A stretch of 64,000 bases of DNA from Pontimicrobium sp. SW4 (GTDB lineage Bacteria; Bacteroidota; Bacteroidia; Flavobacteriales; Flavobacteriaceae). Positions 1-9,191 of the stretch are shown here, piece by piece (position 1 is the stretch's first letter; each line of letters starts with the position of its first letter). A model generated the notes under the pieces. The model made no database searches. It was not told the origin of the DNA and was given only the letters and a program-made list of their open reading frames with translations. The translations under genes and the position numbers were made by a program. The stretch covers positions 1-64,000 of the forward strand of contig NZ_CP157199.1 in NCBI RefSeq assembly GCF_039954625.1, written 5' to 3'.

Positions 1-1
1 A

Positions 2-2329
2 AACATGGAAGTAGAATTCACGCAACCCATTGAAATGCGTTTCAATGAACTGGTTACTGGAGTGCGAGCAGATGTCGCCATTAAAATTTTTGGTGAAGAT
101 TTAGAAATTCTTTCAGATAAAGCGAATGAAATAAGAAATCTAATTAAAGATGTAGAAGGTGCTTCGGATATTACAGTTGAAAAAGTTGAAGGCTTACCTC
201 AGATGAGCGTTATATATAATAGAAGTAAAATTGCGAGATATGGTTTAAATATTTCCGATTTAAATCAATTAATTTCTATGGGATTTGCTGGTGAAGCAGT
301 TGGAAGTGTGTTTGAAGGAGAAAAGCGCTTCGATTTAGTGTTGCGCTTAGACCAGTCACAACGAAAAAGTATTGAAAACCTCCAAAATTTATATGTCGAC
401 ACACCTAACGGGTTGAAAATTCCATTAAACGAATTAGCAGAAATAAAACATACCAAAGGTCCAGCGCAAATATCTAGAGACGATACCAAGCGACGCATTG
501 TGGTTGGAATTAATGTAAGAAATCGTGACTTGCAATCGGTTGTAGATGATGTAAGTCAACTAATAGATGCCAACTTAAAATTACCAGCTGGTTATAGCAT
601 TACCTATGGAGGACAATTTGAAAATCTGCAAAATGCGACAGCCAGATTAAAAGTAGCTGTTCCTGTAGCTTTATTTCTAATTTTTATTCTCCTGTATTTT
701 GCTTTTGGTTCAGTAAAAGAAGCATTAATGGTGTATTCAGCAATTCCGTTGGCAGCAGTTGGAGGCGTATTATTACTTTGGATTAGAGACTTGCCTTTTA
801 GTATTTCGGCAGGTGTTGGTTTTATAGCGCTTTTCGGTATTGCTGTATTAAATGGCATTGTCCTTATTGAGCATTTTAAATCATTAAAAGAATCTGGAAC
901 TATGAATATGAAAGTATTAATTATTAAAGGTACCACCGAACGACTAAGACCTGTACTGCTTACAGCAATGGCAGCTGCTTTAGGGTTTTTACCTATGGCG
1001 GTTTCTACCAGTGCTGGAGCAGAAGTGCAACGACCATTAGCAACAGTAGTTATTGGAGGGTTAATAACAGCAACGATACTAACCCTTGTTGTGTTGCCTG
1101 TATTGTATTCTTGGTTTGAAACTATTAAGATTAAGAAGATGAATAAGAACACAATAATAACCACTTTACTATTATTGTTTGCATTTCAAATGAATGCACA
1201 AACAAAGCCAATAACTATTGATGAAGTGTTAGCCAAAGCAATAGAAAACAATGCATCTTTAAAAGCATCAGCATTAACGGTTGAAGAGAAAGAAGCTTTG
1301 GTAAGCAGTGCGTTTAGTTTTGATAAAACAAATGTTTATTATAATTATGATGAGAGCAATCTAGCCATAAACAATGAACCATTAAAAGTCTTTGGAGTTT
1401 CACAAGATTTCAAATTTCCAACGGTGTATTTTGCTCAAAAAAAGCTTAATAAGGCAGCACAAAGCATAGCAGAAGCAAAGTACAATATCCAATTGTTAAA
1501 GGTTAAAAGAGATGTGTATTCAGCTTATTATCAATTAGTTTATGCCAACGAAAAAGTTGCAACTATTCAATATTTAGATAGCTTGTATAAAGATTTTGCA
1601 AAAGCTTCTGAAAGACGTTTCGAATTAGGCGAAACCAATTATCTCGAAATGATTTCAGCTAAATCAAAACAACGTCAAATAGAAATGTTATTAGGACAAG
1701 CATCAAAGGAAGTTATTGCTGCCCAACATCAGCTTAATAAAGTAGTGCAATCTGATGTATCTTCATTTAAAACGCAAGCTTCTAATAGGCTAGAATTAGA
1801 AAAAACACTTAACAGTCCTAATGATGGGTTAGCATATTTTGAAAGTTCTAAAGATTACTACAATTCAGCAATCAATTTAGAATCGCAAAATTTGTTACCA
1901 GATGTAAGCTTCGAGTATTTTCAAGGTACAAATAGTACCTTAAATTCAAGTATAAATGGCTATCAAATAGGTGTTAAAATACCATTGTTATTTAGCGGAA
2001 ATTCATCAAAAATTAAAGCTTCTAAGCTGGCTTTTAAAGTTGCTGAAGAACAGCAAAAAAATTACAGTTTAAGATATGAGGCAGAGTTTAATACACTCCT
2101 AGCAAAAATAGAGCAACTAGATGAAGCACTAATATATTATGAAACTCAAGGAAAACATCTTTCTGAAGAGATTATTAAAACTGCCGAACAAAGTTTTAAA
2201 CACGGAGAAATAGACTTTTTTCAATTCATCCAAAGTATTGAAAATGCAAAAGAAATTGAACTTAGTTACTTAGAAAATTTAAATCAATACAATCAAACAG
2301 TTATTACCATTAACAACTTAATATTATAA
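2..2329 (+). CDS. CusA/CzcA-type RND efflux pump fused to TolC-like channel (5' partial)
   Basis: The reading frame is open at the window edge, so the N-terminal part of the pump lies upstream. The first ~375 visible residues are the C-terminal part of a heavy-metal RND permease: a periplasmic porter region, then a transmembrane block (about residues 215-375) with the helix pattern of CusA/CzcA. With no intervening stop the frame continues into a second protein that begins MNKNTIITTLLLLFAFQMNAQ-like (ATG at 1139), a signal-peptide-like segment, followed by a ~395-residue helical outer-membrane-efflux (TolC) domain. CusA-TolC fusions are known in Bacteroidota. The pump would expel metal cations using the proton gradient through its own outer-membrane duct. 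The adaptor gene follows 9 bp downstream, as expected for a tripartite system. The metal (Cu, Ag, Zn, Co or Cd) cannot be read from this part. Confidence 0.88.
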   Translation, partial: NMEVEFTQPIEMRFNELVTGVRADVAIKIFGEDLEILSDKANEIRNLIKDVEGASDITVEKVEGLPQMSVIYNRSKIARYGLNISDLNQLISMGFAGEAVGSVFEGEKRFDLVLRLDQSQRKSIENLQNLYVDTPNGLKIPLNELAEIKHTKGPAQISRDDTKRRIVVGINVRNRDLQSVVDDVSQLIDANLKLPAGYSITYGGQFENLQNATARLKVAVPVALFLIFILLYFAFGSVKEALMVYSAIPLAAVGGVLLLWIRDLPFSISAGVGFIALFGIAVLNGIVLIEHFKSLKESGTMNMKVLIIKGTTERLRPVLLTAMAAALGFLPMAVSTSAGAEVQRPLATVVIGGLITATILTLVVLPVLYSWFETIKIKKMNKNTIITTLLLLFAFQMNAQTKPITIDEVLAKAIENNASLKASALTVEEKEALVSSAFSFDKTNVYYNYDESNLAINNEPLKVFGVSQDFKFPTVYFAQKKLNKAAQSIAEAKYNIQLLKVKRDVYSAYYQLVYANEKVATIQYLDSLYKDFAKASERRFELGETNYLEMISAKSKQRQIEMLLGQASKEVIAAQHQLNKVVQSDVSSFKTQASNRLELEKTLNSPNDGLAYFESSKDYYNSAINLESQNLLPDVSFEYFQGTNSTLNSSINGYQIGVKIPLLFSGNSSKIKASKLAFKVAEEQQKNYSLRYEAEFNTLLAKIEQLDEALIYYETQGKHLSEEIIKTAEQSFKHGEIDFFQFIQSIENAKEIELSYLENLNQYNQTVITINNLIL

Positions 2330-2338
2330 AACAATAAC

Positions 2339-3475
2339 ATGAAACACATATATAGCATTTTATTTTTACTAGTCATTTTGTCTTGTGGGAATAATGAAAA
2401 AGAAACAGAGGTTAGTATAGAAAGTCAAAATTATCCAGAAGAGATTATTGTTTCAAAATCACAATTTGAATCTGAAAACATGGAGCTTGGAGAATTGTCT
2501 TTGCAAGAGTTTAATGAAACTGTAGTAACAACTGGTTTTATAGATGTACCGCCATCTAGTAAAGCAAGCGTTACTACATTTATGCCTGGATACATTAAAA
2601 ACGCACCTCTTTTAGTTGGTAATGAAGTCAGAAAAGGGCAATTATTAGTAACGTTAGAAAATCCAGAATATGTAGAGTTACAACAAAACTATTTAGAAGT
2701 TTCTAATCAACTTAAATATTTAAAATCAGAGTTTGAGAGACAATCAACTTTGTATAAAGAGAACATCACCTCTCAAAAAAATTATTTAAAAGCCGAAAGT
2801 AGTTACAAAAGTAATTTGGCGCATTATAATGGTTTAAAGCAAAATTTAAAAATGTTGAATATTAATCCATTAGATGTTGAAAACGGGAAGGTCTCATCAA
2901 CAATTAACTTATACGCACCAATTAAAGGCTCAATTACGAAAGTAAATGTAAGTAACGGTTCTTATGTGTCTTCATCTACTGAAATACTTGAAATTGTAAA
3001 TACGGAACACATCCATTTAGAATTAATGGTTTTTGAAAAGGATGTCTTAAAGATAGATAAAGGACAGCCAATTAATTTTAAAACACCTGAAGCCTCAAGC
3101 GAAGTTTTTAAAGCAGATGTACATTTAGTTGGAACATCTATAGACCCAATTAACAGAACCATAAAAGTACATGGTCATATAGAAGATGATGAACAAACAT
3201 CTTTTGTTACAGGAATGTTTGTTGAAGCTCAAATAATTACAGGATCATCTAATCTAAATGCTTTGCCAAAAACAGCAGTTACAGAAATTGAAGGCACATA
3301 TTATGCTTTAATAGTTAGTAAAAAGGGTGAAGAAGAATACATTTTTGAAAAAATAGAAGTTGAAGTAGGAAAGCAAACTGAAGATTTTATAGAGGTTTTA
3401 AACACAAAAAAATTTATTGAGAAGCAATTTCTTACTAAAGGGACTTTTATGCTCTATCTGGAGGAGAATAAGTAA
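2339..3475 (+). CDS. RND efflux periplasmic adaptor subunit (CusB/HlyD family lipoprotein)
   Basis: This is a 378-residue membrane-fusion protein that would link the inner-membrane RND pump to the outer-membrane channel. It begins with a lipoprotein signal whose lipobox ends LVILSC (Cys16), so it is probably a lipid-anchored periplasmic protein. A barrel/lipoyl-like half-motif follows (FMPGYIKNAPLLVGNEVRKG), then a helical hairpin (about residues 100-165), the second lipoyl half (YAPIKGSITKVNVSNGSYV) and a beta-barrel domain. It starts 9 bp after the pump-TolC fusion, so the two are almost certainly co-transcribed. The acidic, Met-poor N-terminus gives no clear metal preference. Confidence 0.9.
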   Translation: MKHIYSILFLLVILSCGNNEKETEVSIESQNYPEEIIVSKSQFESENMELGELSLQEFNETVVTTGFIDVPPSSKASVTTFMPGYIKNAPLLVGNEVRKGQLLVTLENPEYVELQQNYLEVSNQLKYLKSEFERQSTLYKENITSQKNYLKAESSYKSNLAHYNGLKQNLKMLNINPLDVENGKVSSTINLYAPIKGSITKVNVSNGSYVSSSTEILEIVNTEHIHLELMVFEKDVLKIDKGQPINFKTPEASSEVFKADVHLVGTSIDPINRTIKVHGHIEDDEQTSFVTGMFVEAQIITGSSNLNALPKTAVTEIEGTYYALIVSKKGEEEYIFEKIEVEVGKQTEDFIEVLNTKKFIEKQFLTKGTFMLYLEENK

Positions 3476-3573
3476 GGATTTATTTTTTAAGATTGAGCGC
3501 AACTTTTTTATTAAAAGAACATCTTATAAAGGCATGATTATTGATAAATCTTTTTGAACTAAAAACTAAACAA

Positions 3574-4131
3574 ATGAAAAAACCAATTCTCTTACTTACG
3601 TTGCTTTGCACAATTATGTCTTTTTCACAAGAAGTAAATGATAATTTTGATACTTCAAAAAGAGATGAACTAAAATTAAATATGACAAACCTTATAGGCT
3701 TTAAGTGGCTAGATGTTGGTTATGAACGAATTATTAATGAAGAATCATCATTTGGTGTAGGAACACTTATTAGCTTAGGGGATGATTATGATACTGGATT
3801 AGATGAATATAGAACGTTTTCAATCACACCATATTATAGACATTTCTTTTCTAAAAAATATGCACAAGGATTTTTTGTAGAAGCTTTTGGTATGTTGCAT
3901 TCTGGAAAAGAAGAAACCTATGTATATTATGATGAGTTACCAAATGTCTATGGAGAATATAATGAAGATAATTATACCGATTTTGCGGTTGGAATTTCAG
4001 CAGGTGCAAAATTTGTCACCAAACGAGGGTTTATTGCCGAAATATATTTAGGAATAGGAAGAGATTTACTTGGTAATAGTGATATTGAAGTTGTTGGTCG
4101 TGGTGGTATAGCTATTGGATATAGGTTTTAA
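3574..4131 (+). CDS. small outer-membrane beta-barrel protein
   Basis: A 185-residue secreted protein. The ATG at 3574 is chosen over an upstream in-frame TTG (3541) because it directly precedes a clean signal peptide (MKKPILLLTLLCTIMSFSQ). The mature part has alternating aromatic/polar strands (for example YYRHFFSKKYAQGFFVEAFG) and ends in GIAIGYRF with a terminal Phe, typical of an eight-strand outer-membrane barrel. It lies 98 bp after the efflux adaptor on the same strand and may or may not share its transcript. No specific function is recognised. Confidence 0.75.
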   Translation: MKKPILLLTLLCTIMSFSQEVNDNFDTSKRDELKLNMTNLIGFKWLDVGYERIINEESSFGVGTLISLGDDYDTGLDEYRTFSITPYYRHFFSKKYAQGFFVEAFGMLHSGKEETYVYYDELPNVYGEYNEDNYTDFAVGISAGAKFVTKRGFIAEIYLGIGRDLLGNSDIEVVGRGGIAIGYRF

Positions 4132-4142
4132 TAGATAAATAT

Positions 4143-4259
4143 AAAAGAGGCAATCTTAAAAGTAATATTTTGTCAACCTGAACTTTAATAATCAAAATAA
4201 TACGATTCTGAAATAAATTCAGAATGACGCTTTTTAGTTCATTTAAGACAGCCTCTTTT
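4143..4259. repeat. palindromic dispersed repeat, copy 1 (117 bp)
   Basis: The ends are inverted repeats: the left end reads AAAAGAGGCAATCTTAAAAG and the right end (4242-4259) is the reverse complement of AAAAGAGGCTGTCTTAAA. Inside is a second palindrome, GATTCTGAAATAAATTCAGAA. A second copy with the same order of parts lies at 33218-33355. Both copies sit between convergent genes, so the long stem can also end transcription from either side. Compared with copy 2, this copy lacks about 20 bp containing the palindrome half TTCAGGTT. Confidence 0.85.
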
Positions 4260-4286
4260 TTTAGATTTCTGCTTTTTGGTAGTACT

Positions 4287-5828
4287 TTACATTTTCATCA
4301 ACCAAGATTTCACATCTACCTCTTGTTTTATGATGTTGCGTAATTCTTCAATTTTAACTCGTTTTTGCTCCATAGTATCACGATGTCTTATAGTGACTGT
4401 GTTGTCCTCTAATGTATCGTGATCTACTGTAATACAAAATGGTGTTCCGTTTGCATCTTGACGTCTGTAACGTCTTCCGACAGCATCTTTTTCATCGTAA
4501 TCAACTGAGAAATCCCATTTTAAATCGTCTACAATTTTACGAGCTACCTCAGGTAAACCATCCTTTTTAACCAATGGCAAAATAGCTGCTTTTGTCGGTG
4601 CTAAAACACTTGGTAATTTTAAAACAGTCCTCGTGGTGCCATTTTCTAATTCTTCTTCTTGTAATGAATTGGAAAAAACTGCTAAAAACATTCTATCTAA
4701 ACCAATAGACGTTTCTACTACATAAGGCACGTAGTTTTTGTTATCTTCATGATCGAAATATTGTAGCTTCTTTCCAGAATGCTCTTCATGGGCTTTTAAA
4801 TCGAAATCTGTACGAGAATGGATGCCTTCTAATTCTTTAAACCCAAATGGGAATTTAAATTCGATATCTGCTGCTGCATCAGCATAATGTGCTAGTTTTT
4901 CATGGTCATGAAAACGGTAATTGTCTTTACCCATTCCAAGAGATAAATGCCACTTAAGTCTATTTTCTTTCCATATTTCATACCATTCTTTTTGGGTGCC
5001 TGGTTTTACAAAAAACTGCATTTCCATTTGCTCAAATTCACGCATTCTAAAAATAAATTGGCGCGCTACGATTTCGTTTCTAAAGGCTTTTCCTGTTTGA
5101 GCAATTCCAAACGGAATTTTCATACGCCCCGTTTTTTGAACATTCAAAAAGTTCACGAAAATACCTTGTGCAGTTTCAGGGCGTAAGTATAAATCCATAG
5201 CACTATCAGCAGAAGCACCAAGTTTAGTTCCAAACATTAAATTAAACTGCTTAACGTCGGTCCAATTTTTGCTTCCCGTTAATGGGTCAGCAATCTCTAG
5301 TTCTTCAATTAAAGCTTTTACATCTGCTAAATCTTCATTTTCTAAAGACTTTGCCATTCTTGATAGAATGGTATTTATTTTTTCTTGATAGCCTAAAACT
5401 CTTCCGTTAGTTGAAACAAATTCTTCTTTATTAAAAGCATCACCAAAACGTTTAGCTGCTTTGGTAATTTCTTTGTCGATTTTGGTCTCAATTTTAGCAC
5501 AATAGTCTTCAATCAACACATCAGCACGATAACGCTTTTTAGAATCTTTATTGTCAATTAAAGGGTCGTTAAATGCATCAACATGCCCTGACGCTTTCCA
5601 AGTAGTTGGATGCATAAATATGGCAGCATCTAACCCTACAATATTCTCGTGCATTTGTACCATGGCTTTCCACCAATAATCACGTATATTTTTTTTAAGC
5701 TCAACGCCATTTTGTGCATAGTCGTAAACGGCACTTAAACCATCATATATTTCGCTACTTTGAAATACATAACCATACTCTTTTGCGTGAGATATTACTT
5801 TTTTGAATTTATCGTCTTGATTTGCCAT
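4287..5828 (-). CDS. glyS: glycyl-tRNA synthetase
   Basis: A class II aminoacyl-tRNA synthetase of the single-chain alpha-2 type that charges tRNA-Gly. The start at 5828 gives MANQDDKFKKVISHAKEYGYVFQSSEIYDG, the usual beginning of this enzyme in Bacteroidota; a further upstream ATG at 5858 would only add ten atypical residues. Recognisable parts are the motif-2 region (RPETAQGIFVNF then FRNEIVARQFIFRMREFEQME), the motif-3 region (VVETSIGLDRMFLAVF) and a C-terminal anticodon-binding domain (LAPTKAAILPLVKKDGLP onward). Length is 513 residues, as expected. It stands alone, convergent with the gene before the palindromic repeat. Confidence 0.97.
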   Translation of the reverse strand: MANQDDKFKKVISHAKEYGYVFQSSEIYDGLSAVYDYAQNGVELKKNIRDYWWKAMVQMHENIVGLDAAIFMHPTTWKASGHVDAFNDPLIDNKDSKKRYRADVLIEDYCAKIETKIDKEITKAAKRFGDAFNKEEFVSTNGRVLGYQEKINTILSRMAKSLENEDLADVKALIEELEIADPLTGSKNWTDVKQFNLMFGTKLGASADSAMDLYLRPETAQGIFVNFLNVQKTGRMKIPFGIAQTGKAFRNEIVARQFIFRMREFEQMEMQFFVKPGTQKEWYEIWKENRLKWHLSLGMGKDNYRFHDHEKLAHYADAAADIEFKFPFGFKELEGIHSRTDFDLKAHEEHSGKKLQYFDHEDNKNYVPYVVETSIGLDRMFLAVFSNSLQEEELENGTTRTVLKLPSVLAPTKAAILPLVKKDGLPEVARKIVDDLKWDFSVDYDEKDAVGRRYRRQDANGTPFCITVDHDTLEDNTVTIRHRDTMEQKRVKIEELRNIIKQEVDVKSWLMKM

Positions 5829-5832
5829 GGTG

Positions 5833-5869
5833 CAAAAATAAAAAACCGTTCCATACAAATGGAACGGTT
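5833..5869 (-). terminator. rho-independent terminator after the coiled-coil gene
   Basis: A perfect 11-bp stem AACCGTTCCAT / ATGGAACGGTT (5844-5869) with a 4-nt loop is followed on the minus strand by a run of T. It lies between the end of the coiled-coil gene (5891) and the glyS start (5828), so it insulates glyS from upstream transcription. Confidence 0.8.
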
Positions 5870-5890
5870 ACTTAAAAATTATTTGTTGAA

Positions 5891-6769
5891 TTATAGTAAA
5901 ATTATTTCAGTAGTTCCTAATCGTCTATTATTGTCAAATACGTTTACAATATAACGTCCAGATTCTAGTGCTTTATTAGTTTCAATATTGGCAGATACTT
6001 CTAAAGTCGTTTTATTATATAAAACATTTGTTTTGTAGCTGTAGATTAAAGATGAGGTATCAAATTCGATAGCGCCTTTATCTGAAACTACGTTATTATC
6101 CGGACCAATAATTTGAATATAAAATTCTTTTTCTTGAGGCGTTGCCAATGGATTTTCTGCTAAAACAAAAGCAACATTAATGTTTTTAGTCTTACTAGCT
6201 TTTGTGGTTTCAAGAACCTCTCCAGAGTTTTTTATTGAAAAAGCTGTTGCTTTAAACGAATTTGCAGAAACCAAAGCTCCCAATTTAATATTGTTATCTA
6301 GTTTTTCCTTATCTTCTTTTAAATTAGAAATAACATCTATTTGTTTATCTAACAGTCTAGAAATAGAAGCGTTTTGTTTTGATAATTCTGTATTAAGAGC
6401 CAAAAAAGAATCACCCTTTTTAACCAAGTTTGATTGTTGTTTTTTTAGTGCTAATAACTCATCTCTATATTTATATATTAATGACATATTAGCTTGTAAT
6501 TCCTTTAATGAATCTTGTGTTTGGGCAATAATGTTTTTTGAATTGTCCAGTTCGGATTTTAAACTTTCGTTAATACCACCAAGTTCATCATAACTAGTAA
6601 TTACTTTAGAAATTTGATTTTCTAAAAGTTTCTTTTCTTGATTTAAAAAATCCTTTTTAGATTGTTCAGCTGTATAGCTAGTGTAACTATAAGAAGCTAA
6701 TATGACAAAAGCAACCATCAAGGTTCCTATAGCAAATCTGTAGTTAAATACTTGAGGGTTAACTATCAT
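5891..6769 (-). CDS. single-pass membrane protein with long coiled coil
   Basis: A 292-residue protein of unknown function. Residues about 10-30 form one transmembrane helix (FAIGTLMVAFVILASYSYTS). Residues about 35-165 are a heptad-rich coiled coil full of Lys, Glu and Asn. The C-terminal ~110 residues look like a beta-sandwich (FYIQIIGPDNNVVSDKGAIEF and a terminal GRYIVNVFDNNRRLGTTEIIL). The arrangement suggests a periplasmic rod ending in an adhesive or structural domain. Similar proteins are conserved in Flavobacteria, sometimes under the loose label chromosome partitioning protein, which nothing here supports. It is divergent from comF. Confidence 0.75.
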   Translation of the reverse strand: MIVNPQVFNYRFAIGTLMVAFVILASYSYTSYTAEQSKKDFLNQEKKLLENQISKVITSYDELGGINESLKSELDNSKNIIAQTQDSLKELQANMSLIYKYRDELLALKKQQSNLVKKGDSFLALNTELSKQNASISRLLDKQIDVISNLKEDKEKLDNNIKLGALVSANSFKATAFSIKNSGEVLETTKASKTKNINVAFVLAENPLATPQEKEFYIQIIGPDNNVVSDKGAIEFDTSSLIYSYKTNVLYNKTTLEVSANIETNKALESGRYIVNVFDNNRRLGTTEIILL

Positions 6770-6801
6770 TATACACTATTATTGGTTGGAGGGTTAATTA
6801 A

Positions 6802-6828
6802 TTGATGCGAAAATATATATTAAGTTTG
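6802..6828 (+). promoter_or_regulatory. candidate comF promoter (TTG-N16-TAAGTTTG)
   Basis: A TTG at 6802 and a -7 box TAAGTTTG at 6821-6828 match the Bacteroidota promoter pattern, with a slightly short 16-bp spacer. The comF ATG lies 25 bp downstream. Confidence 0.45.
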
Positions 6829-6852
6829 TAGTAACTAATTTTAATCGTTTAA

Positions 6853-7530
6853 ATGGTAAAAAACTTGTTGAACTTATTTTTTCCGAAAGTATGTTATGCT
6901 TGTAATAATTTGTTAGCAGATAATGAAGCTTATGTATGTACGGAATGTAGACATAATTTACCTGTGACCAATTATCATTTTAACGATGACAACTCTGTAA
7001 AAAAAGTACTTTATGGACGTGTTGAATTAGAAAATGCGACAGCACTTTTACATTTTCATAAAAAAGGAATGGTACAGCATTTATTACACGGTTTAAAGTA
7101 TAGAGGTTATGAAGACATTGGTGCTTTTTTAGGAAAATGGCTTGGCGAAGAATTAAAAAACATTGAAGCTTATAAAAAAGTTGATGCAGTTATTCCAGTG
7201 CCTTTACACAAAAAGAAACTTAGAAAAAGAGGTTATAACCAAGTTGAAAAATTTGGAAAAGAAATTGCTCAAGCTTTAGATGTGCCATATATTGAAACTG
7301 TACTTAAAAAAACAACGTCTACTAAAACTCAAGTTTTTAAAGAACGTATAGCAAGATGGAATAATAACAACGAAGTATTTAGCTGTTTAAACCTTGACAC
7401 CATTGCAACTAAACATATATTATTGGTGGATGATGTTATTACTACAGGAGCTACTGTTGAAGCTTGTACAAATGAGTTATTAAAAGCTAACAATGTTAAA
7501 ATAAGCGTTGCTACTATGGCAATTGCTTAA
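6853..7530 (+). CDS. comF: ComF family phosphoribosyltransferase-like protein
   Basis: A 225-residue ComFC-type protein, linked in other bacteria to DNA uptake during natural transformation. The N-terminus has a four-cysteine zinc ribbon (CYAC then CTEC). The C-terminal half is a type I phosphoribosyltransferase fold with the PRPP-binding signature ILLVDDVITTGAT and the basic segment RKRGYNQVEKFGKEIA. Length and motif order are normal. It has its own divergent promoter, and the next gene starts 53 bp downstream. Whether this organism is naturally transformable cannot be told from the window. Confidence 0.92.
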   Translation: MVKNLLNLFFPKVCYACNNLLADNEAYVCTECRHNLPVTNYHFNDDNSVKKVLYGRVELENATALLHFHKKGMVQHLLHGLKYRGYEDIGAFLGKWLGEELKNIEAYKKVDAVIPVPLHKKKLRKRGYNQVEKFGKEIAQALDVPYIETVLKKTTSTKTQVFKERIARWNNNNEVFSCLNLDTIATKHILLVDDVITTGATVEACTNELLKANNVKISVATMAIA

Positions 7531-7583
7531 TAAGTTTTTCGTTTATATAAATAAGTCGTTAATTTGCTTAAATAATTGATTTA

Positions 7584-9191
7584 ATGCGCAATTTTTTTTC
7601 GAATTTATCTCTTTCGCTTGTTATTTGTTTGGTGCTGTTTAATTGTGCAAATCGAGGCACTCCTTCAGGTGGAGAAAAAGATGTATTGCCGCCAGAAATA
7701 GTTAAATCTGTTCCTGAAAATAATTCAGTAAACTTTAATTCTAAGGAAATAAAAATATACTTCAACGAATATATTAAACTTAATGACCTACAGAAGCAGT
7801 TAATTATTTCACCTCCAATGGAGCCAGCACCAGAGATTACACCTTTGGGTTTAGCAAGTAAATATATTACTATTAAAATTCAAGATACGTTACAAGAAAA
7901 CACGACTTATGCCATTAATTTTGGAACAAGTATTGTAGATAATAACGAAGGCAATCCTTATCCATATTATCGTTATGTGTTTTCGACAGGAAGTTATATC
8001 GATTCTTTGAGTATAGGTGGTTTTGTTAAAAATTCTTTAGAAAGAGAACCTGACGATTTTGTGTCCGTTATGCTTTATGAAGTGAATGATACTTTTAACG
8101 ATTCAATAATATATAAACAAAAACCTAAATATATAACTAATACACTCGATAGTGTTACTACTTATAAATTGGAGAATTTAAAAGCTGGTAAGTATTTAAT
8201 GATTGCTTTAAAAGAAGAAAATGGGAACTATACTTTTCAGCAAAAAACTGATAAAATAGCATTTAAAAAGGAATTTATTACTGTGCCATCGGATTCTGTT
8301 TATGAACTCAATTTATTTAAGGAGGTGCCAGATTTTAAAGCAGTAAGACCTAGTCTTGTTTCTGGAAATAAGATTGCTTTTGGATATGAAGGTGATGCCA
8401 AAAATATGAGCATTGAGTTATTATCTCAAGCGCCATTAGATTATAAAACTATTATTACTAAAGAGGTAGATAAAGACACTCTTAATTATTGGTACAAGCC
8501 TAATTTTGAAGTAGATTCCTTAATGTTTAAAGTTTCTAAAGTAGATTATGAAGAGACTTTTAAAGTAAATATAAGAGATCTTAAAAAAGACACTTTAATT
8601 ATCAAGCCAATAGAATCTAGAGCATTAAAACTCACTGAAGATTTTCAATTACAAGGATCTACTCCTTTTGAAACAATTAATGAAAGTAAGATAACTATCC
8701 TTGATAAAGACTCTATTAAAGTGCCTTTTGCAGTTACATTAGATAAGTTTAATAATATTTATAAGTTAAGTTTTGACAAAACCGAAGAAAACACTTATAA
8801 AATGAAGATGCTACCAGGTGCGTTTACTGATTTTTTTGAAGACAGAAATGACACGCTTAATTTTAATGTCCGTACAAAAGCTGAAATAGATTATGGTGAA
8901 ATACGCGTTAATTTGCAAAACGCTACTTATCCAGTAATTGTGCAATTGGTTGACCAAAGAGGTGAAATTAAAGTAGAACAATATGCAGAAGATGCTTCAA
9001 AACCAATAGATTTTTTAAGTTTAAATCCTGGAAAATATTTTATTAGAGTGATTTTTGATTCCAATAAGAACGGAAAATATGATTCAGGGAATTATTTAAA
9101 GAAATTACAACCAGAACGTGTGAGTCACGATACAAAAGAGATTGAAGTTAGAGCTTTTTCGGAGCAAATAGTAACGTTTATTTTACAGTAA
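7584..9191 (+). CDS. Ig-like (SbsA/Big_5-type) surface lipoprotein
   Basis: A 535-residue lipoprotein: the signal ends VLFNC (Cys21) and the mature chain opens ANRGTPSGGEKDVLPPEIVKS. The first domain (about residues 35-135) is a bacterial Ig-like fold of the SbsA type, with the pattern PPEIVKSVPENNSVNFNSKEIKIYFNEYI and a strand-rich end YRYVFSTG. The rest is beta-rich, ending with a segment resembling a carboxypeptidase-regulatory-like strand set (LNPGKYFIRVIFDSNKNGKYDSG). It is widely conserved in Flavobacteria without a defined role. Its 3' end overlaps the convergent amidase gene by 14 bp. Confidence 0.8.
   Translation: MRNFFSNLSLSLVICLVLFNCANRGTPSGGEKDVLPPEIVKSVPENNSVNFNSKEIKIYFNEYIKLNDLQKQLIISPPMEPAPEITPLGLASKYITIKIQDTLQENTTYAINFGTSIVDNNEGNPYPYYRYVFSTGSYIDSLSIGGFVKNSLEREPDDFVSVMLYEVNDTFNDSIIYKQKPKYITNTLDSVTTYKLENLKAGKYLMIALKEENGNYTFQQKTDKIAFKKEFITVPSDSVYELNLFKEVPDFKAVRPSLVSGNKIAFGYEGDAKNMSIELLSQAPLDYKTIITKEVDKDTLNYWYKPNFEVDSLMFKVSKVDYEETFKVNIRDLKKDTLIIKPIESRALKLTEDFQLQGSTPFETINESKITILDKDSIKVPFAVTLDKFNNIYKLSFDKTEENTYKMKMLPGAFTDFFEDRNDTLNFNVRTKAEIDYGEIRVNLQNATYPVIVQLVDQRGEIKVEQYAEDASKPIDFLSLNPGKYFIRVIFDSNKNGKYDSGNYLKKLQPERVSHDTKEIEVRAFSEQIVTFILQ

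Noticed and set aside
604..1164. Open frame of 186 codons on the minus strand opposite the RND pump
   Set aside because: It is a shadow of the strongly conserved pump and TolC frame on the plus strand; its translation shows no domain and no start context.
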